Shown in pieces: positions 41,084 to 50,140 of a stretch of 64,000 nucleotides of DNA (position 1 is its first letter; each line of letters opens with the position of its first letter). The notes under the pieces were generated by a model. The model saw only the letters and a program-made list of their open reading frames with translations, had not been told where the DNA came from and ran no database searches. The stretch comes from TMED27 sp964350695 (lineage in GTDB: Bacteria > Pseudomonadota > Alphaproteobacteria > Micavibrionales > Micavibrionaceae): the NCBI GenBank assembly GCA_964350695.1, contig CAYGKM010000006.1:1-64000 (forward strand). The letters are read 5' to 3'. The translations under genes and the position numbers were made by a program.

Positions 41084-42493
41084 ATGATAGATAAAGCTTT
41101 TGCGCCCTCCGCCGCCTTTGTATCCCGTAAACGTAAAAATCACGTTGTGCTCTTCGTTGTAAAAAACGGAAAGTATAAAGACTGGGAGAAAAAGCAAAGC
41201 GCTTCCACACTTGGCCTGATCGAGGAAGCAGGGTTTTCAACGATCCTTATTGTGCGGAATAAAGATGGCGGCGCAGATAAAATTTTTGTGCGCACCGAAG
41301 ATGATGTGTCTTTGTATGATTTTGCAAAAATTTCCGCCGATATTAAAAAAGCGTTTTCCGAAGATTTTTTAAAAAACTCGAGCTTTGAAATTTCAGGGCT
41401 TAAAGCCAAAAATGATATTCAGAACGCGTGTATCGGTTGGGGCTGGGCCGGGTATAATTTTGATCTCCTCAAAACCAAGCAGCAGGTTTTTCCTTTGCTG
41501 CTCTGGCCGAAAGACGCCATCAAGAAACATATTTTATCCTTCGTCGACAGCGTGAATATCCTTCGTAACCTTGTGAACATGCCGGCAAATCTTCTTGGTC
41601 CTGACGAGCTTGAGCAGGCTGTAAAGACTTTAGCCAAGCCCAATGAGGCGAGCGTAAAGGTTATTAAAGACCAGCAGCTTTTGGATAAAAACTTCCCGCT
41701 GATTTATACGGTTGGGCAGGCCAGCCCCCGCCGCCCGCGTTTAATCGAGATGACATGGGGCAATGCCCGCCATCCGAAGGTGACTATCGTTGGTAAAGGC
41801 GTTGTTTTTGATACGGGCGGGCTCGATTTGAAGCCCTCGCAATATATGCGTTTGATGAAAAAAGATATGGGCGGGGCCGCGCATGCGCTTGCGCTTTCGA
41901 AACTGATCATTGATCACAAGCTGCCTGTCCGGTTGAAGCTTCTTATTCCTGCTGTCGAAAACGCCGTTGGCGGAGAATCTTTCCGCCCCGGGGACATTAT
42001 AAAATCACGTAAAGGGCATTTTGTTGAAAACACAAATACGGACGCCGAAGGCCGCCTGATCTTGGCGGATACGCTAACTTATGCGAGTGAAGAAAAGCCG
42101 AAGATCATTATTGATTTTGCAACGCTGACGGGGTCGGCGCGCGCGGCGCTTGGGCCAGACATTCCTGCGTTTTTCAGCAATCAGGATGATCTTTACCCCA
42201 GCATTCAGAAACTCTCGAAAGAGGTTGAAGATGCGGTGTGGCCGATGCCTTTATGGCAGCCCTATCGCAAGCATATTGAGAATTCCGAAGGGGATATGGT
42301 GAACTCTGCCGGCCTTCCAGGGGATTTGATTTACAGCGCGCTGTTCCTTGAGAGCTTCATAGAAAACAACGCGCCGTGGATGCATTTGGATGTATTCTCA
42401 TGGGAGCAAACAGGCCGCGCAGGTCGCCCGAAAGGCGCAGCGGACACAGGCATGCGCGCGATGTTTGCGTATTTGCAGGATTGTTATGGGTGA
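41084..42493 (+). CDS. leucyl aminopeptidase family protein (M17)
   Basis: 469 residues, cytosolic two-metal aminopeptidase. C-terminal catalytic domain: VGKGVVFDTGGLDLKPSQYM with the active-site lysine and metal ligands, the MKKDMGGAAHALAL block, and the signature NTDAEGRLILADTL. The N-terminal 160 residues are less conserved, as usual. The PepA/PepB/LAP split cannot be settled from sequence by eye, so no symbol. Its last 8 bases overlap the following NlpC/P60 gene. Confidence 0.92.
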   Translation: MIDKAFAPSAAFVSRKRKNHVVLFVVKNGKYKDWEKKQSASTLGLIEEAGFSTILIVRNKDGGADKIFVRTEDDVSLYDFAKISADIKKAFSEDFLKNSSFEISGLKAKNDIQNACIGWGWAGYNFDLLKTKQQVFPLLLWPKDAIKKHILSFVDSVNILRNLVNMPANLLGPDELEQAVKTLAKPNEASVKVIKDQQLLDKNFPLIYTVGQASPRRPRLIEMTWGNARHPKVTIVGKGVVFDTGGLDLKPSQYMRLMKKDMGGAAHALALSKLIIDHKLPVRLKLLIPAVENAVGGESFRPGDIIKSRKGHFVENTNTDAEGRLILADTLTYASEEKPKIIIDFATLTGSARAALGPDIPAFFSNQDDLYPSIQKLSKEVEDAVWPMPLWQPYRKHIENSEGDMVNSAGLPGDLIYSALFLESFIENNAPWMHLDVFSWEQTGRAGRPKGAADTGMRAMFAYLQDCYG

Positions 42494-43223
42494 TATCCTT
42501 CAGATTCACGCGCCTTTGGTTACGGTTTATTCTGAGGCCGATTTAGGCGCGGAACCGAGCAATGTTTTGCTTTACGGAGAAAGCGTAGAAACCTTGGAGG
42601 AGCACGGGGAATGGGTGAAAGCCCGAAGCCTTCATGATGCGTATGAAGGATTTATTCGGGCGGCCCTGCTCTCTCATCATTCCGAAAAAAATACCAAGAT
42701 TTGTGTCCCCGCGAGCGCGGTGTATGAGACGCCTGATTTTAAAACCGAAGCGCGGCATCCGCTTTATTTCGGGTCTTGCGTTCATGCCACGACAGAAACG
42801 CAAAACGGATTTGTGAAGCTGGCTAATCAGGGATGGATTTTTCAAGAACATCTGATGAAACATGACGTTTTGTTTCCTGATATCGTGGATACCGCGCATA
42901 TGTTTCTCAATGCACCTTATGTTTGGGGCGGGCGGAGCGTCGCAGGGCTTGACTGCTCCGGCCTTGTGCAGATGGCGTTAATGGCGGCAGACGTGCCCTG
43001 CCCGCGCGATACTTCCGAGCAAATCAACGCAATCGGCGTTTGCGTGGACGGAGAAAATCTGCAGCGCGGAGATTTCGTGTTTTTCGAACGTCATGTCGGC
43101 ATTATGGTCGACGAGGCGCATATATTGAACACAACATCCCGCCATATGCGCACGCTGATCGAGCCGCTTTCGGATTTAATTGAATCATATAATGGAATTT
43201 TGGCGGTTCGCAGGCTCGCTTAA
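42486..43223 (+). CDS. SH3/NlpC-P60 peptidoglycan hydrolase
   Basis: 245 residues without a signal peptide: two SH3-like modules (about 1-60 and 70-125) followed by an NlpC/P60 cysteine peptidase domain with C157 in GLDCSGLVQM and H203 in ERHVGIMV. Similar to the dipeptidyl-peptidase VI type that trims cell-wall peptides (gamma-D-Glu-diamino acid bond). The ATG at 42486 overlaps the preceding stop by 8 bases; a longer frame to 42390 would run inside the aminopeptidase gene. Confidence 0.9.
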   Translation: MGDILQIHAPLVTVYSEADLGAEPSNVLLYGESVETLEEHGEWVKARSLHDAYEGFIRAALLSHHSEKNTKICVPASAVYETPDFKTEARHPLYFGSCVHATTETQNGFVKLANQGWIFQEHLMKHDVLFPDIVDTAHMFLNAPYVWGGRSVAGLDCSGLVQMALMAADVPCPRDTSEQINAIGVCVDGENLQRGDFVFFERHVGIMVDEAHILNTTSRHMRTLIEPLSDLIESYNGILAVRRLA

Positions 43224-43229
43224 AAAAAA

Positions 43230-43892
43230 CTATTCGCCCGGTATCAATGGTGTCGGCGCGGCTCCGGCAGGACTTGATGACGCATTATAGCCGCCGCCTT
43301 TACCGGAAATATCACCCGCAGGCTCAAAGAATGAATCTTCGTTTATAGATCTTTCATTTGCGTATGAGCCGGCGCGGCGAAGAAGCTCGGCTTCCTCTTT
43401 ATATTTGTCTTTATTCATTGTCGGCTTGGTTGGCACATATTCTTCCAGAGGATAGTCCTCCGGCTGGCGGATATCAGGGTTGTTTTGCGCCGGAAGTGCG
43501 CTATCGGTGATCGGGGTGTCGGTAAAGTTCACCTCAATCACGGCAGGATATTTATAAAGAGCGCCGGAAGCGTGATCCCAAACATAGCCTATACCGGCTG
43601 TTCCGATATTCAGCGGGCTGGTTTCTGCCAGATGCGGTTTGATAAAGACTTTTTTGCGGCGATTGCCGGGGGCCTTACAATCTACAACCAAATCCTGATA
43701 ACCGTTTGGCAGGTTTATCGTCTGCGGTGGGTTTACTCTGAAACGGAAGCCATCAACGAATACATCACACTCGGCGTTATGTGCACCAGGCGTCAAAAAC
43801 TTAACATCTTGGATAGAATCTTCTATGAAATACGCGCAGGAAGTTACGCTCAGCGCGGCGGATATCAGAAGTATATTTTTAAATGCGTACAT
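43230..43892 (-). CDS. putative lipoprotein with PEGA-like domain
   Basis: 220 residues with lipobox cysteine C19 (SVTSCAYF). The mature part starts with AHNAECDVFVDGFRFRVNP and has a PEGA-like strand pattern ending in QDLVVDCKAPGNRRKK, then the motif GIGYVWDHASGALYKYP, a phrase I have seen in lipoproteins of unknown role. The C-terminal 70 residues are charged and probably unstructured. It lies 84 bases behind clpB on the same strand. Confidence 0.8.
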   Translation of the reverse strand: MYAFKNILLISAALSVTSCAYFIEDSIQDVKFLTPGAHNAECDVFVDGFRFRVNPPQTINLPNGYQDLVVDCKAPGNRRKKVFIKPHLAETSPLNIGTAGIGYVWDHASGALYKYPAVIEVNFTDTPITDSALPAQNNPDIRQPEDYPLEEYVPTKPTMNKDKYKEEAELLRRAGSYANERSINEDSFFEPAGDISGKGGGYNASSSPAGAAPTPLIPGE

Positions 43893-43976
43893 ATCGAGGA
43901 TCGTTCGAAAGGACTTGAGGAATAATTTCTACGGTAAGCGTACAGGAATTTGTGTCGCTTCGCAATTAGCTAAAGC

Positions 43977-46589
43977 CTAAGCCGCGGATTTTGTTTCTGT
44001 TTTGGGTGAGGTCACCTTGAAATCAAGCGCGTCCTTGGCAACAGATATCTCGACCTTGGCGGCGTCGCCGATATCGCCGCGCAGAATCATCTCGGCGAGT
44101 TTGTTTTGCAGCTCGCGCTGAATCACCCGTTTTAGAGGCCGCGCGCCGTATGCGGGCTCATAACCTTTATCGGCCAGCCATTTCTTTGCGTCTTCATCTA
44201 TTTTCAAGGTGATATGACGCTCCGCCAAAAGCGCGTGCAGATATTGAAGCTGAATATCGACGATGCCGGTCATCAAATTACGATCGAGGCGCTTAAAGAG
44301 CAGCACTTCATCAAGGCGGTTTAAGAATTCCGGACGGAACGCTTTGCGAACCGAATCCATGACTTGCTCGCGCACGTCATCAACGGAGGCGCCGTCTTCC
44401 TGATTCACCAAATATTCCGAGCCGAGATTCGAAGTCATGATAAGCAAAGTGTTCGAGAAATCGACTGTGCGCCCCTGCCCGTCTGTCAGGCGGCCATCAT
44501 CAAGAACTTGCAGCAAAATATTAAACACATCGGGATGTGCTTTTTCGATCTCGTCAAAGAGGATGACTTGATACGGACGGCGGCGAACGGCTTCGGTCAG
44601 CGCGCCGCCTTCTTCGTATCCAACATAGCCCGGAGGCGCGCCGACCATGCGGGCGACGGAGTGTTTCTCCATATATTCGGACATATCGAGGCGCACCATG
44701 GCGCTATCGTCATCAAAGAGGAATTCCGCGAGCGCCTTGGTCAGCTCGGTTTTGCCCACGCCTGTCGGGCCGAGGAATAAGAAAGAACCCATAGGGCGGC
44801 GCTGATCCTGAAGACCTGCGCGGCTGCGGCGGATCGCTTGCGAGACCGCGAGGACGGCTTCTTCTTGCCCTACAACGCGCTGCCTTAGCTTATCTTCCAT
44901 ATGCAGAAGCTTTTCTCGCTCGCCTTCGAGCATTTTATCAATCGGTATGCCTGTCCATTTGGAAACCACGGCGGCGATATCATCCTCAACCACCTCCTCA
45001 TTTATCAAGCTGGAATCTGATTCTTCGTGAACGTGGGAATTTGAAAGCTTTGCTTCCAGTTCAGGGATGCTGCCATATTTCAGCTCACTGGCTCTGGCCC
45101 AGTTGCCTTCGCGTTCGGCCTGTTCCAGCTCTATGCGGGCCTTATCAAGCTCCTCTGTCGCTTTTTGACCGGTGTTGAGTTTATCTTTTTCGGATTGCCA
45201 TTGCTTGGTTAAGTCTTCGGATTGGCTTTCGAGGTCTTTCAGTTCGGTTTCGAGTTTTTTCAGGCGCTCTTTCGAGGCTTTGTCCTTTTCCTTTTTCAAG
45301 GCTTCACGTTCGATTTTAAGCTGAATGACGCGGCGATCAAGCTCATCAAGGGCTTCAGGTTTCGAATCTGCCTGCATGCGGATGCGGCTTGCGGCCTCGT
45401 CGATCAGATCAATCGCTTTATCAGGTAAGAAGCGATCGGTGATGTAGCGGTTGGACAGTGTTGCCGCCGAGACAATGGCATTATCAGTGATGCGCACGCC
45501 GTGGTGGAGTTCATATTTCTCCTTGAGACCGCGCAGGATGGAGATGGTGTCTTCCACGGTGGGTTCGGAGACAAAAATGGGTTGGAAACGGCGGGCAAGG
45601 GCGGCGTCTTTTTCAATGTATTTGCGGTATTCATCGAGCGTGGTTGCGCCGACCATATGCAGTTCGCCGCGTGCGAGGGCGGGTTTCAGCATATTGCCCG
45701 CATCCATGGAGCCTTCGGCTTTGCCTGCGCCCACAAGGGTGTGAAGCTCATCAAGGAAGAGTACAATCTCGCCGCTCGCGCTTTGCACTTCATCGAGCAC
45801 GGCTTTGAGGCGCTCTTCAAACTCCCCCCGGTATTTTGCGCCCGCAAGCAGCGCGCCGAGATCAAGCGACATGACGCGTTTATTTTTAAGACTTTCGGGC
45901 ACGTCACGATTAACGATCCTTTGCGCCAGCCCTTCAACGATAGCGGTTTTACCCACGCCAGGCTCCCCGATGAGGACCGGGTTGTTTTTTGTGCGGCGTG
46001 ACAGCACCTGAATCGTGCGGCGAATTTCTTCGTCACGCCCGATAATAGGGTCCATTTTGCCTTTTTCCGCCGCAGCCGTAAGATCATGGGCGTATTTTGC
46101 CAGTGCTTCGTATTGATCGTCAGCAGTGGCAGAATCAGCGGTGCGGCCTTTGCGCATGTTATTGATCGCCTGATTCAGTTTTTCATCGGTCAGCCCTGCG
46201 CTTTCCAGAGCGCCGGAAAGATCGGAGCGTTTTTCCATCATCATAGCTTGCAAAATGCGCTCAGCGGTGACGAACTTGTCTCCTGATTTTTCACTTAATA
46301 ACAATGCGTTATCAATCGTTCTTGCGACATCACCTGAAATGCGGAGTTGCCCGGCACCCGGGCCCTCAACCTTCGGGAATTTAGCAATCGCCTTTTCAAT
46401 ATCGGATTTAAGCGCCGCCAGATTGGCATCAGAGGCCTTAATCAGCTTGCCGATGAACTCGTCGCTGTCATCAAGCATGACTTTGAGAAGGTGCTCAAGC
46501 TCCAGTGACTGGTGCTTATAGCGCATCGCTAGGGTTTGCGCCTGCTGCAGGTAGCCTTTTGATTTTTCAGTGAATTTATTAATATCCAT
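43977..46589 (-). CDS. clpB: ATP-dependent chaperone ClpB
   Basis: 870 residues, hexameric disaggregase working with DnaK. N-terminal repeat domain (MDINKFTEKSKGYLQQAQ), first AAA domain with Walker A GEPGVGKTA, the middle coiled-coil region around KIEREALKKEKDKASKERLK, second AAA with Walker A GPTGVGKTE and FDEIEKAHPDVF. Start: ATG at 46589 gives the conserved N-terminus; an upstream in-frame GTG at 46634 lies 5' of the candidate promoter. No ClpP-binding loop is expected or seen. Follows DUF4167, the usual alphaproteobacterial order. Confidence 0.96.
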   Translation of the reverse strand: MDINKFTEKSKGYLQQAQTLAMRYKHQSLELEHLLKVMLDDSDEFIGKLIKASDANLAALKSDIEKAIAKFPKVEGPGAGQLRISGDVARTIDNALLLSEKSGDKFVTAERILQAMMMEKRSDLSGALESAGLTDEKLNQAINNMRKGRTADSATADDQYEALAKYAHDLTAAAEKGKMDPIIGRDEEIRRTIQVLSRRTKNNPVLIGEPGVGKTAIVEGLAQRIVNRDVPESLKNKRVMSLDLGALLAGAKYRGEFEERLKAVLDEVQSASGEIVLFLDELHTLVGAGKAEGSMDAGNMLKPALARGELHMVGATTLDEYRKYIEKDAALARRFQPIFVSEPTVEDTISILRGLKEKYELHHGVRITDNAIVSAATLSNRYITDRFLPDKAIDLIDEAASRIRMQADSKPEALDELDRRVIQLKIEREALKKEKDKASKERLKKLETELKDLESQSEDLTKQWQSEKDKLNTGQKATEELDKARIELEQAEREGNWARASELKYGSIPELEAKLSNSHVHEESDSSLINEEVVEDDIAAVVSKWTGIPIDKMLEGEREKLLHMEDKLRQRVVGQEEAVLAVSQAIRRSRAGLQDQRRPMGSFLFLGPTGVGKTELTKALAEFLFDDDSAMVRLDMSEYMEKHSVARMVGAPPGYVGYEEGGALTEAVRRRPYQVILFDEIEKAHPDVFNILLQVLDDGRLTDGQGRTVDFSNTLLIMTSNLGSEYLVNQEDGASVDDVREQVMDSVRKAFRPEFLNRLDEVLLFKRLDRNLMTGIVDIQLQYLHALLAERHITLKIDEDAKKWLADKGYEPAYGARPLKRVIQRELQNKLAEMILRGDIGDAAKVEISVAKDALDFKVTSPKTETKSAA

Positions 46590-46595
46590 ATAGAA

Positions 46596-46624
46596 AATAT
46601 AAGCCAGTACGGTGCGGGTTTCAA
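46596..46624 (-). promoter_or_regulatory. candidate promoter for clpB
   Basis: Minus-strand TTGAAA (46619-46624) and TATATT (46596-46601), 17-base spacer. The transcript start would fall within a few bases of the clpB ATG at 46589. The TTGAAA box also fits a heat-shock sigma-32-type -35, but I cannot tell the two apart. Confidence 0.4.
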
Positions 46625-46655
46625 TGGTTATCACCCCGAAAGAAAAGCGATATGA

Positions 46656-46685
46656 TATAAAAAAGGGCAGTAAAAACCGCCCTTT
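46656..46685 (-). terminator. Rho-independent terminator after the DUF4167 gene
   Basis: Minus-strand stem AAAGGGCGG / CTGCCCTTT (46677-46685 with 46662-46670; the single non-Watson-Crick pair is a G-U in RNA), 6-base loop, then a T run to 46659. It separates DUF4167 from clpB. Confidence 0.85.
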
Positions 46686-46721
46686 AGCATTCGTTAGTGT
46701 ACGTATCTTTTAAAAACGCGC

Positions 46722-47159
46722 CTAACTGGCCGCCGCTTCGGCTGTACGTGACATGTTTTCTTCAGATTTTACATTAGAAGGCTCACCTAAGATACTGGCA
46801 GGCAACGATAAATCGTCTTCTTTGGCTCTAGGCTTTCTTGGGGCCTTATTGCCATCTGCAGGTTTAGTTTCTTGAGCGTTATCAGAGCCTTGTACGTCTT
46901 GTTCAAAGCTTTCGATGATACGGTTATAATGCTCCGCATGCTGAAGATAGCTTTGCGCCAAAACGATATCACCGCTAGAGGTGGCATCTTTAGCCAAGGC
47001 CATATATTTTTCCGCAACTTGATGCGCCGTACCGCGGATTCTTACATCCGGGCCATTGCTATCAAAGACCTGCATCCGTTGATTTCCGCCGCGTCTAGGG
47101 CTATTACCACCACTCCCGCCGCGACTGCGTCTTCTGCTGTTTGAACTTCCGTGTCTCAT
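46722..47159 (-). CDS. DUF4167 domain protein
   Basis: 145 residues, strongly basic at the N-terminus (SSNSRRRSRGGSGGNSPRRG) and then the DUF4167 block NGPDVRIRGTAHQVAEKYMALAKDA and YLQHAEHYNRIIESF, as found in many alphaproteobacteria between prmC and clpB. The arginine/glycine-rich tail suggests nucleic-acid binding. C-terminal third is acidic and probably disordered. Function unknown. Confidence 0.88.
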   Translation of the reverse strand: MRHGSSNSRRRSRGGSGGNSPRRGGNQRMQVFDSNGPDVRIRGTAHQVAEKYMALAKDATSSGDIVLAQSYLQHAEHYNRIIESFEQDVQGSDNAQETKPADGNKAPRKPRAKEDDLSLPASILGEPSNVKSEENMSRTAEAAAS

Positions 47160-47201
47160 ATTATTTTTTCCGTTTTATAAGTTTTTTACGTTCTTACACA
47201 T

Positions 47202-47233
47202 ACACGTACACCATACACTATATCCGTACGTGT
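47202..47233. repeat. 8-base inverted repeat upstream of the DUF4167 gene
   Basis: Perfect arms ACACGTAC (47202-47209) and GTACGTGT (47226-47233) around a 16-base spacer, 43 bases upstream of the DUF4167 ATG. Confidence 0.5.
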
Positions 47234-47341
47234 TACTAGCCCCTTGAGCCAAAAGACACAATATGTTGGGTTTTCAAATCCAACACTGAACAGCATCTTG
47301 CGTTTCGTTTGTGTTGATGAAAATTACCATACCGCTTTCGG

Positions 47342-47374
47342 GTTTTTTCATTCAAGGCGGCTTGCCGAAAAAAC
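47342..47374. repeat. compound hairpin downstream of prmC
   Basis: Outer arms GTTTTTTC (47342-47349) and GAAAAAAC (47367-47374), 8 pairs, enclosing inner CAAG / CTTG (47353-47356 with 47361-47364). It begins 16 bases after the prmC stop, in the 230-base gap before DUF4167. No T run follows on either strand, so it is not a normal terminator. The rest of the gap (47235-47341) shows nothing clear. Confidence 0.5.
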
Positions 47375-47389
47375 TTCACTTATCCCCAC

Positions 47390-48205
47390 TCATTCGGATA
47401 AAAAGATTTCCACAACCCGCGGAAGCCCTGCCGAATCAGCGTATGAGCGGATATTCGAAAATCGCGATTCTTTGCCGAGTCGCATTACGGATTCCTCTTG
47501 ATCGAATCCGATTTCAAAAAACGCAAAGCCGCCGGGTTTTAAAACGCCGGAAAGTTGCGAAAAAATTATTTTATAGGGATCCAATCCGTTTTTTCCGCCA
47601 TCCAATGCCAGAATCGGGTCGTGTTTTTGAACATTTTCGTCCAATTTTAGAATCGCTTCGGGGTCTATATAGGGCGGATTCGAGACAACGAGATCAAATT
47701 TAGTGTTCAGTGCTTCCGCCCAAGAACCGCAAATAAAGGTGGCGCGCGACTCAAGCCCAAGAGATTTCGCGTTCTTTTTCGCCGTTTGACACGCCTCAAG
47801 CGACAGATCAACCCCTGTGCCCGTTGCGTTTGGGAACTCGTGCAGCAGAGAGAGTAAAATGCAGCCGGAACCTGTGCCCAGATCAAGGATTGTTCGCGGG
47901 GGATTGGTTTTTAGGCGCTGCAGAGCCTTTTCTATCAGGGTTTCCGTGTCCGCACGAGGATCAAGGGTGGCAGGGGAAATTTCGAAATCAAGCCCCCAGA
48001 ACTCCCGCTCCCCGTATATACGTGATAGCGGCTCACCGTCTTTATAGCGATCAAGGTCTTTATATACGCATGCAGGGTCAATCTCCGCATCCGGCGCGGA
48101 GATAATATCGGTATGAGAGAAATTGATGCGCTTATGGAGCATATAGCGGGCATCGGATTCGCTCATATGGGCTTTGAGCTGTTTATAAAGATCCTGGAGC
48201 TTCAC
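47390..48205 (-). CDS. prmC: release factor glutamine methyltransferase
   Basis: 271 residues. N5-glutamine methyltransferase that methylates the GGQ glutamine of RF1 and RF2. Has the substrate-binding NPPY motif in LVVSNPPYIDPEA, the SAM motif TILDLGTGSGCILLSLL and the helical N-terminal domain typical of PrmC. Its ATG overlaps the end of prfA by 4 bases, pairing the enzyme with its substrate. Confidence 0.95.
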   Translation of the reverse strand: MKLQDLYKQLKAHMSESDARYMLHKRINFSHTDIISAPDAEIDPACVYKDLDRYKDGEPLSRIYGEREFWGLDFEISPATLDPRADTETLIEKALQRLKTNPPRTILDLGTGSGCILLSLLHEFPNATGTGVDLSLEACQTAKKNAKSLGLESRATFICGSWAEALNTKFDLVVSNPPYIDPEAILKLDENVQKHDPILALDGGKNGLDPYKIIFSQLSGVLKPGGFAFFEIGFDQEESVMRLGKESRFSNIRSYADSAGLPRVVEIFLSE

Positions 48206-49266
48206 GATTCCATGGCGGCGAGCGCGGAGGCATTATCCTCGGCAATCAGCGCCTCAACAATTTCATCCATAGCTTCACCGCTCAGCACTTCATCAAGTTT
48301 ATAGAGGGTGAGATTGATTCTGTGATCTGTCACGCGCCCTTGCGGGAAGTTATAAGTACGGATGCGTTCCGAGCGATCGCCAGAACCGACTTGCTCTTTG
48401 CGGTCTGCGGCGCGCTCATCGGCCAGTTTTTGGCGCTTAATATCATATATACGCGTCGCCAGTACCTTCATAGCCTTGGCTTTGTTTTTGTGCTGCGAAC
48501 GCTCTTCCTGCATTTCCACAACCACGCCTGTCGGGATGTGGGTGATACGCACTGCGGAATCGGTAGTATTAACGTGCTGCCCGCCCGCCCCTTGGGAGCG
48601 GTATGTGTCGATGCGCAAATCATCAGGGCGGATATCCACCTCGGCTTCTTCGGCTTCAGGCAGAACGGCGACAGTGGCGGCAGAGGTGTGGATACGCCCG
48701 CCGCTTTCGGTTTTCGGTACGCGCTGCACGCGGTGCGTGCCGGATTCGTATTTTAAGCGCTGGAACACATTGCGCCCCGTAATCTCGGCGACAATTTCTT
48801 TATAGCCGCCGACATCACTCTCCGAGGCTTCCAAAACATCAAATGTCCAGCCTTGCTTTAAGGCATAGCCTTTAAACATGCCGAAGAGATCGCCTGCGAA
48901 CAGGCCGGCTTCATCGCCGCCCGTTCCTGCGCGAATCTCGAGGATGGCGTTTTTAGCGTCGTCTTCATCTTTGGGGATGAGCGCCATACGAATTTGTTTA
49001 TCCAGCGTCGGGATTTTTTTATCAAGGCCGCGTATTTCTTCTTCGGCCATCGCTTTCATTTCAGGGTCGCCGAGCATTTCCTCCAGCCCTTCGCGCTCGC
49101 TTTGCGCGTCCTGCAGAGCGTTGATAGCGATAACGACAGGATCAAGCTCGGCATATTCCATCGACAGCTTGGCAAACTCCTCCCCGCTCAAACCTGCTTG
49201 AGACATGAGAGAGGCCAGTTCTTCGTGGCGGCTTTTTAGCGAGCCAAATTTTGCTTCTAATGACAT
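48202..49266 (-). CDS. prfA: peptide chain release factor 1
   Basis: 354 residues; terminates translation at UAA and UAG. Catalytic GGQ in RSQGAGGQHVNTTDSAV, methylated by the adjacent prmC product. Start ATG at 49266. Length fits RF1. Overlaps prmC by 4 bases. Confidence 0.96.
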   Translation of the reverse strand: MSLEAKFGSLKSRHEELASLMSQAGLSGEEFAKLSMEYAELDPVVIAINALQDAQSEREGLEEMLGDPEMKAMAEEEIRGLDKKIPTLDKQIRMALIPKDEDDAKNAILEIRAGTGGDEAGLFAGDLFGMFKGYALKQGWTFDVLEASESDVGGYKEIVAEITGRNVFQRLKYESGTHRVQRVPKTESGGRIHTSAATVAVLPEAEEAEVDIRPDDLRIDTYRSQGAGGQHVNTTDSAVRITHIPTGVVVEMQEERSQHKNKAKAMKVLATRIYDIKRQKLADERAADRKEQVGSGDRSERIRTYNFPQGRVTDHRINLTLYKLDEVLSGEAMDEIVEALIAEDNASALAAMES

Positions 49267-49285
49267 GGAACGGACTTAAATGGTT

Positions 49286-50119
49286 TTATTGCTCTTTATC
49301 AAGCGGTTTTATATATTTGGATTTCAAATATCCGCCATCAAGGGGGATATCCCTGCGGACAATACCTTCGCCGCCCAAAAGCTGTAAGGGTTGCCCGTCG
49401 ACCTCAATCTCCACGCCGCCTGCATTGCCCAAAGACATCAGCAGATCCGGCCTGGTCGGAACCAGATATTGATCGCCCGCCTTCAAAACCTGTGAGAGAA
49501 GGCGCTTACCTGCCTTATCCTTGATCTCAACCCAGCTGTTGGAGCGAATATTCAATATAATGCCCTCTTTGGGCTTTTCATCGAGCGTGACTTCTTCTTC
49601 GGGTGCAGGCGCTTCCAAAGCCTCATCGGGGATTGCGATTTCGGGCTTTTCAAGTTCAGCTTGTTGAATTTCCTTCGGCACTTCGGGGACGCGCTCCAGC
49701 TCTTCTCTGTTTTTTTCAGTTGAAAACATCATCAAGCTTGATGCCGTAATAATTACAAAGATTGAAACCATGACCAACCATACGGCGGGCAGTTTGCTCT
49801 CCGACGCATTGGCGGGGAAATGCAATTCAGGGGCTTTGGCTTTGTCTTTAAACTGAAGCTTGAACAGTTCGACCATTTTGTCGCCATCAAGGCCGAGATA
49901 TTCGGAATATGTACGGACAAACCCGATGGCGTATACCTTGCCGGGCAGCTTATCGAGTTCATTGTTTTCGAGTGCCTGAAGCTGCTCTGCGCGAATTCTA
50001 AGTGTCTTTTCGATGTCTTGGAGAGAGCGCCCGTAATGCTCGCGGGTTCGCCTTAGGATTTCACCTACAGGCAAATCCGTAAAAAATGTATTTTCTTCGG
50101 TGAGGGTGGTCTCAGACAT
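49286..50119 (-). CDS. RodZ-like cytoskeletal protein
   Basis: 277 residues: N-terminal helix-turn-helix of the RodZ/HTH_25 type (VGEILRRTREHYGRSLQDIEKTLRIRAEQL), a membrane segment at about 111-131, an acidic linker, and a C-terminal DUF4115-like beta domain (SWVEIKDKAGKRLLSQVL, then GGVEIEVDGQPLQLLG). RodZ links MreB to the membrane and sets rod shape. Transcribed with prfA and downstream of lysC on the minus strand, 19 bases before prfA. Confidence 0.88.
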   Translation of the reverse strand: MSETTLTEENTFFTDLPVGEILRRTREHYGRSLQDIEKTLRIRAEQLQALENNELDKLPGKVYAIGFVRTYSEYLGLDGDKMVELFKLQFKDKAKAPELHFPANASESKLPAVWLVMVSIFVIITASSLMMFSTEKNREELERVPEVPKEIQQAELEKPEIAIPDEALEAPAPEEEVTLDEKPKEGIILNIRSNSWVEIKDKAGKRLLSQVLKAGDQYLVPTRPDLLMSLGNAGGVEIEVDGQPLQLLGGEGIVRRDIPLDGGYLKSKYIKPLDKEQ

Positions 50120-50140
50120 TCTACTGATACAGTAGCGTAT

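Noticed and set aside
43485..43925. Plus-strand frame opposite the lipoprotein gene
   Set aside because: Antisense to a gene with a good lipobox; composition is not protein-like.
46590..46634. GTG start for clpB upstream of 46589
   Set aside because: Falls 5' of the predicted promoter; the conserved N-terminus begins at 46589.
47244..47501. Plus-strand frame across the prmC end and the gap
   Set aside because: Half of it is antisense to prmC and the rest is in structured, non-coding sequence; no family resemblance.
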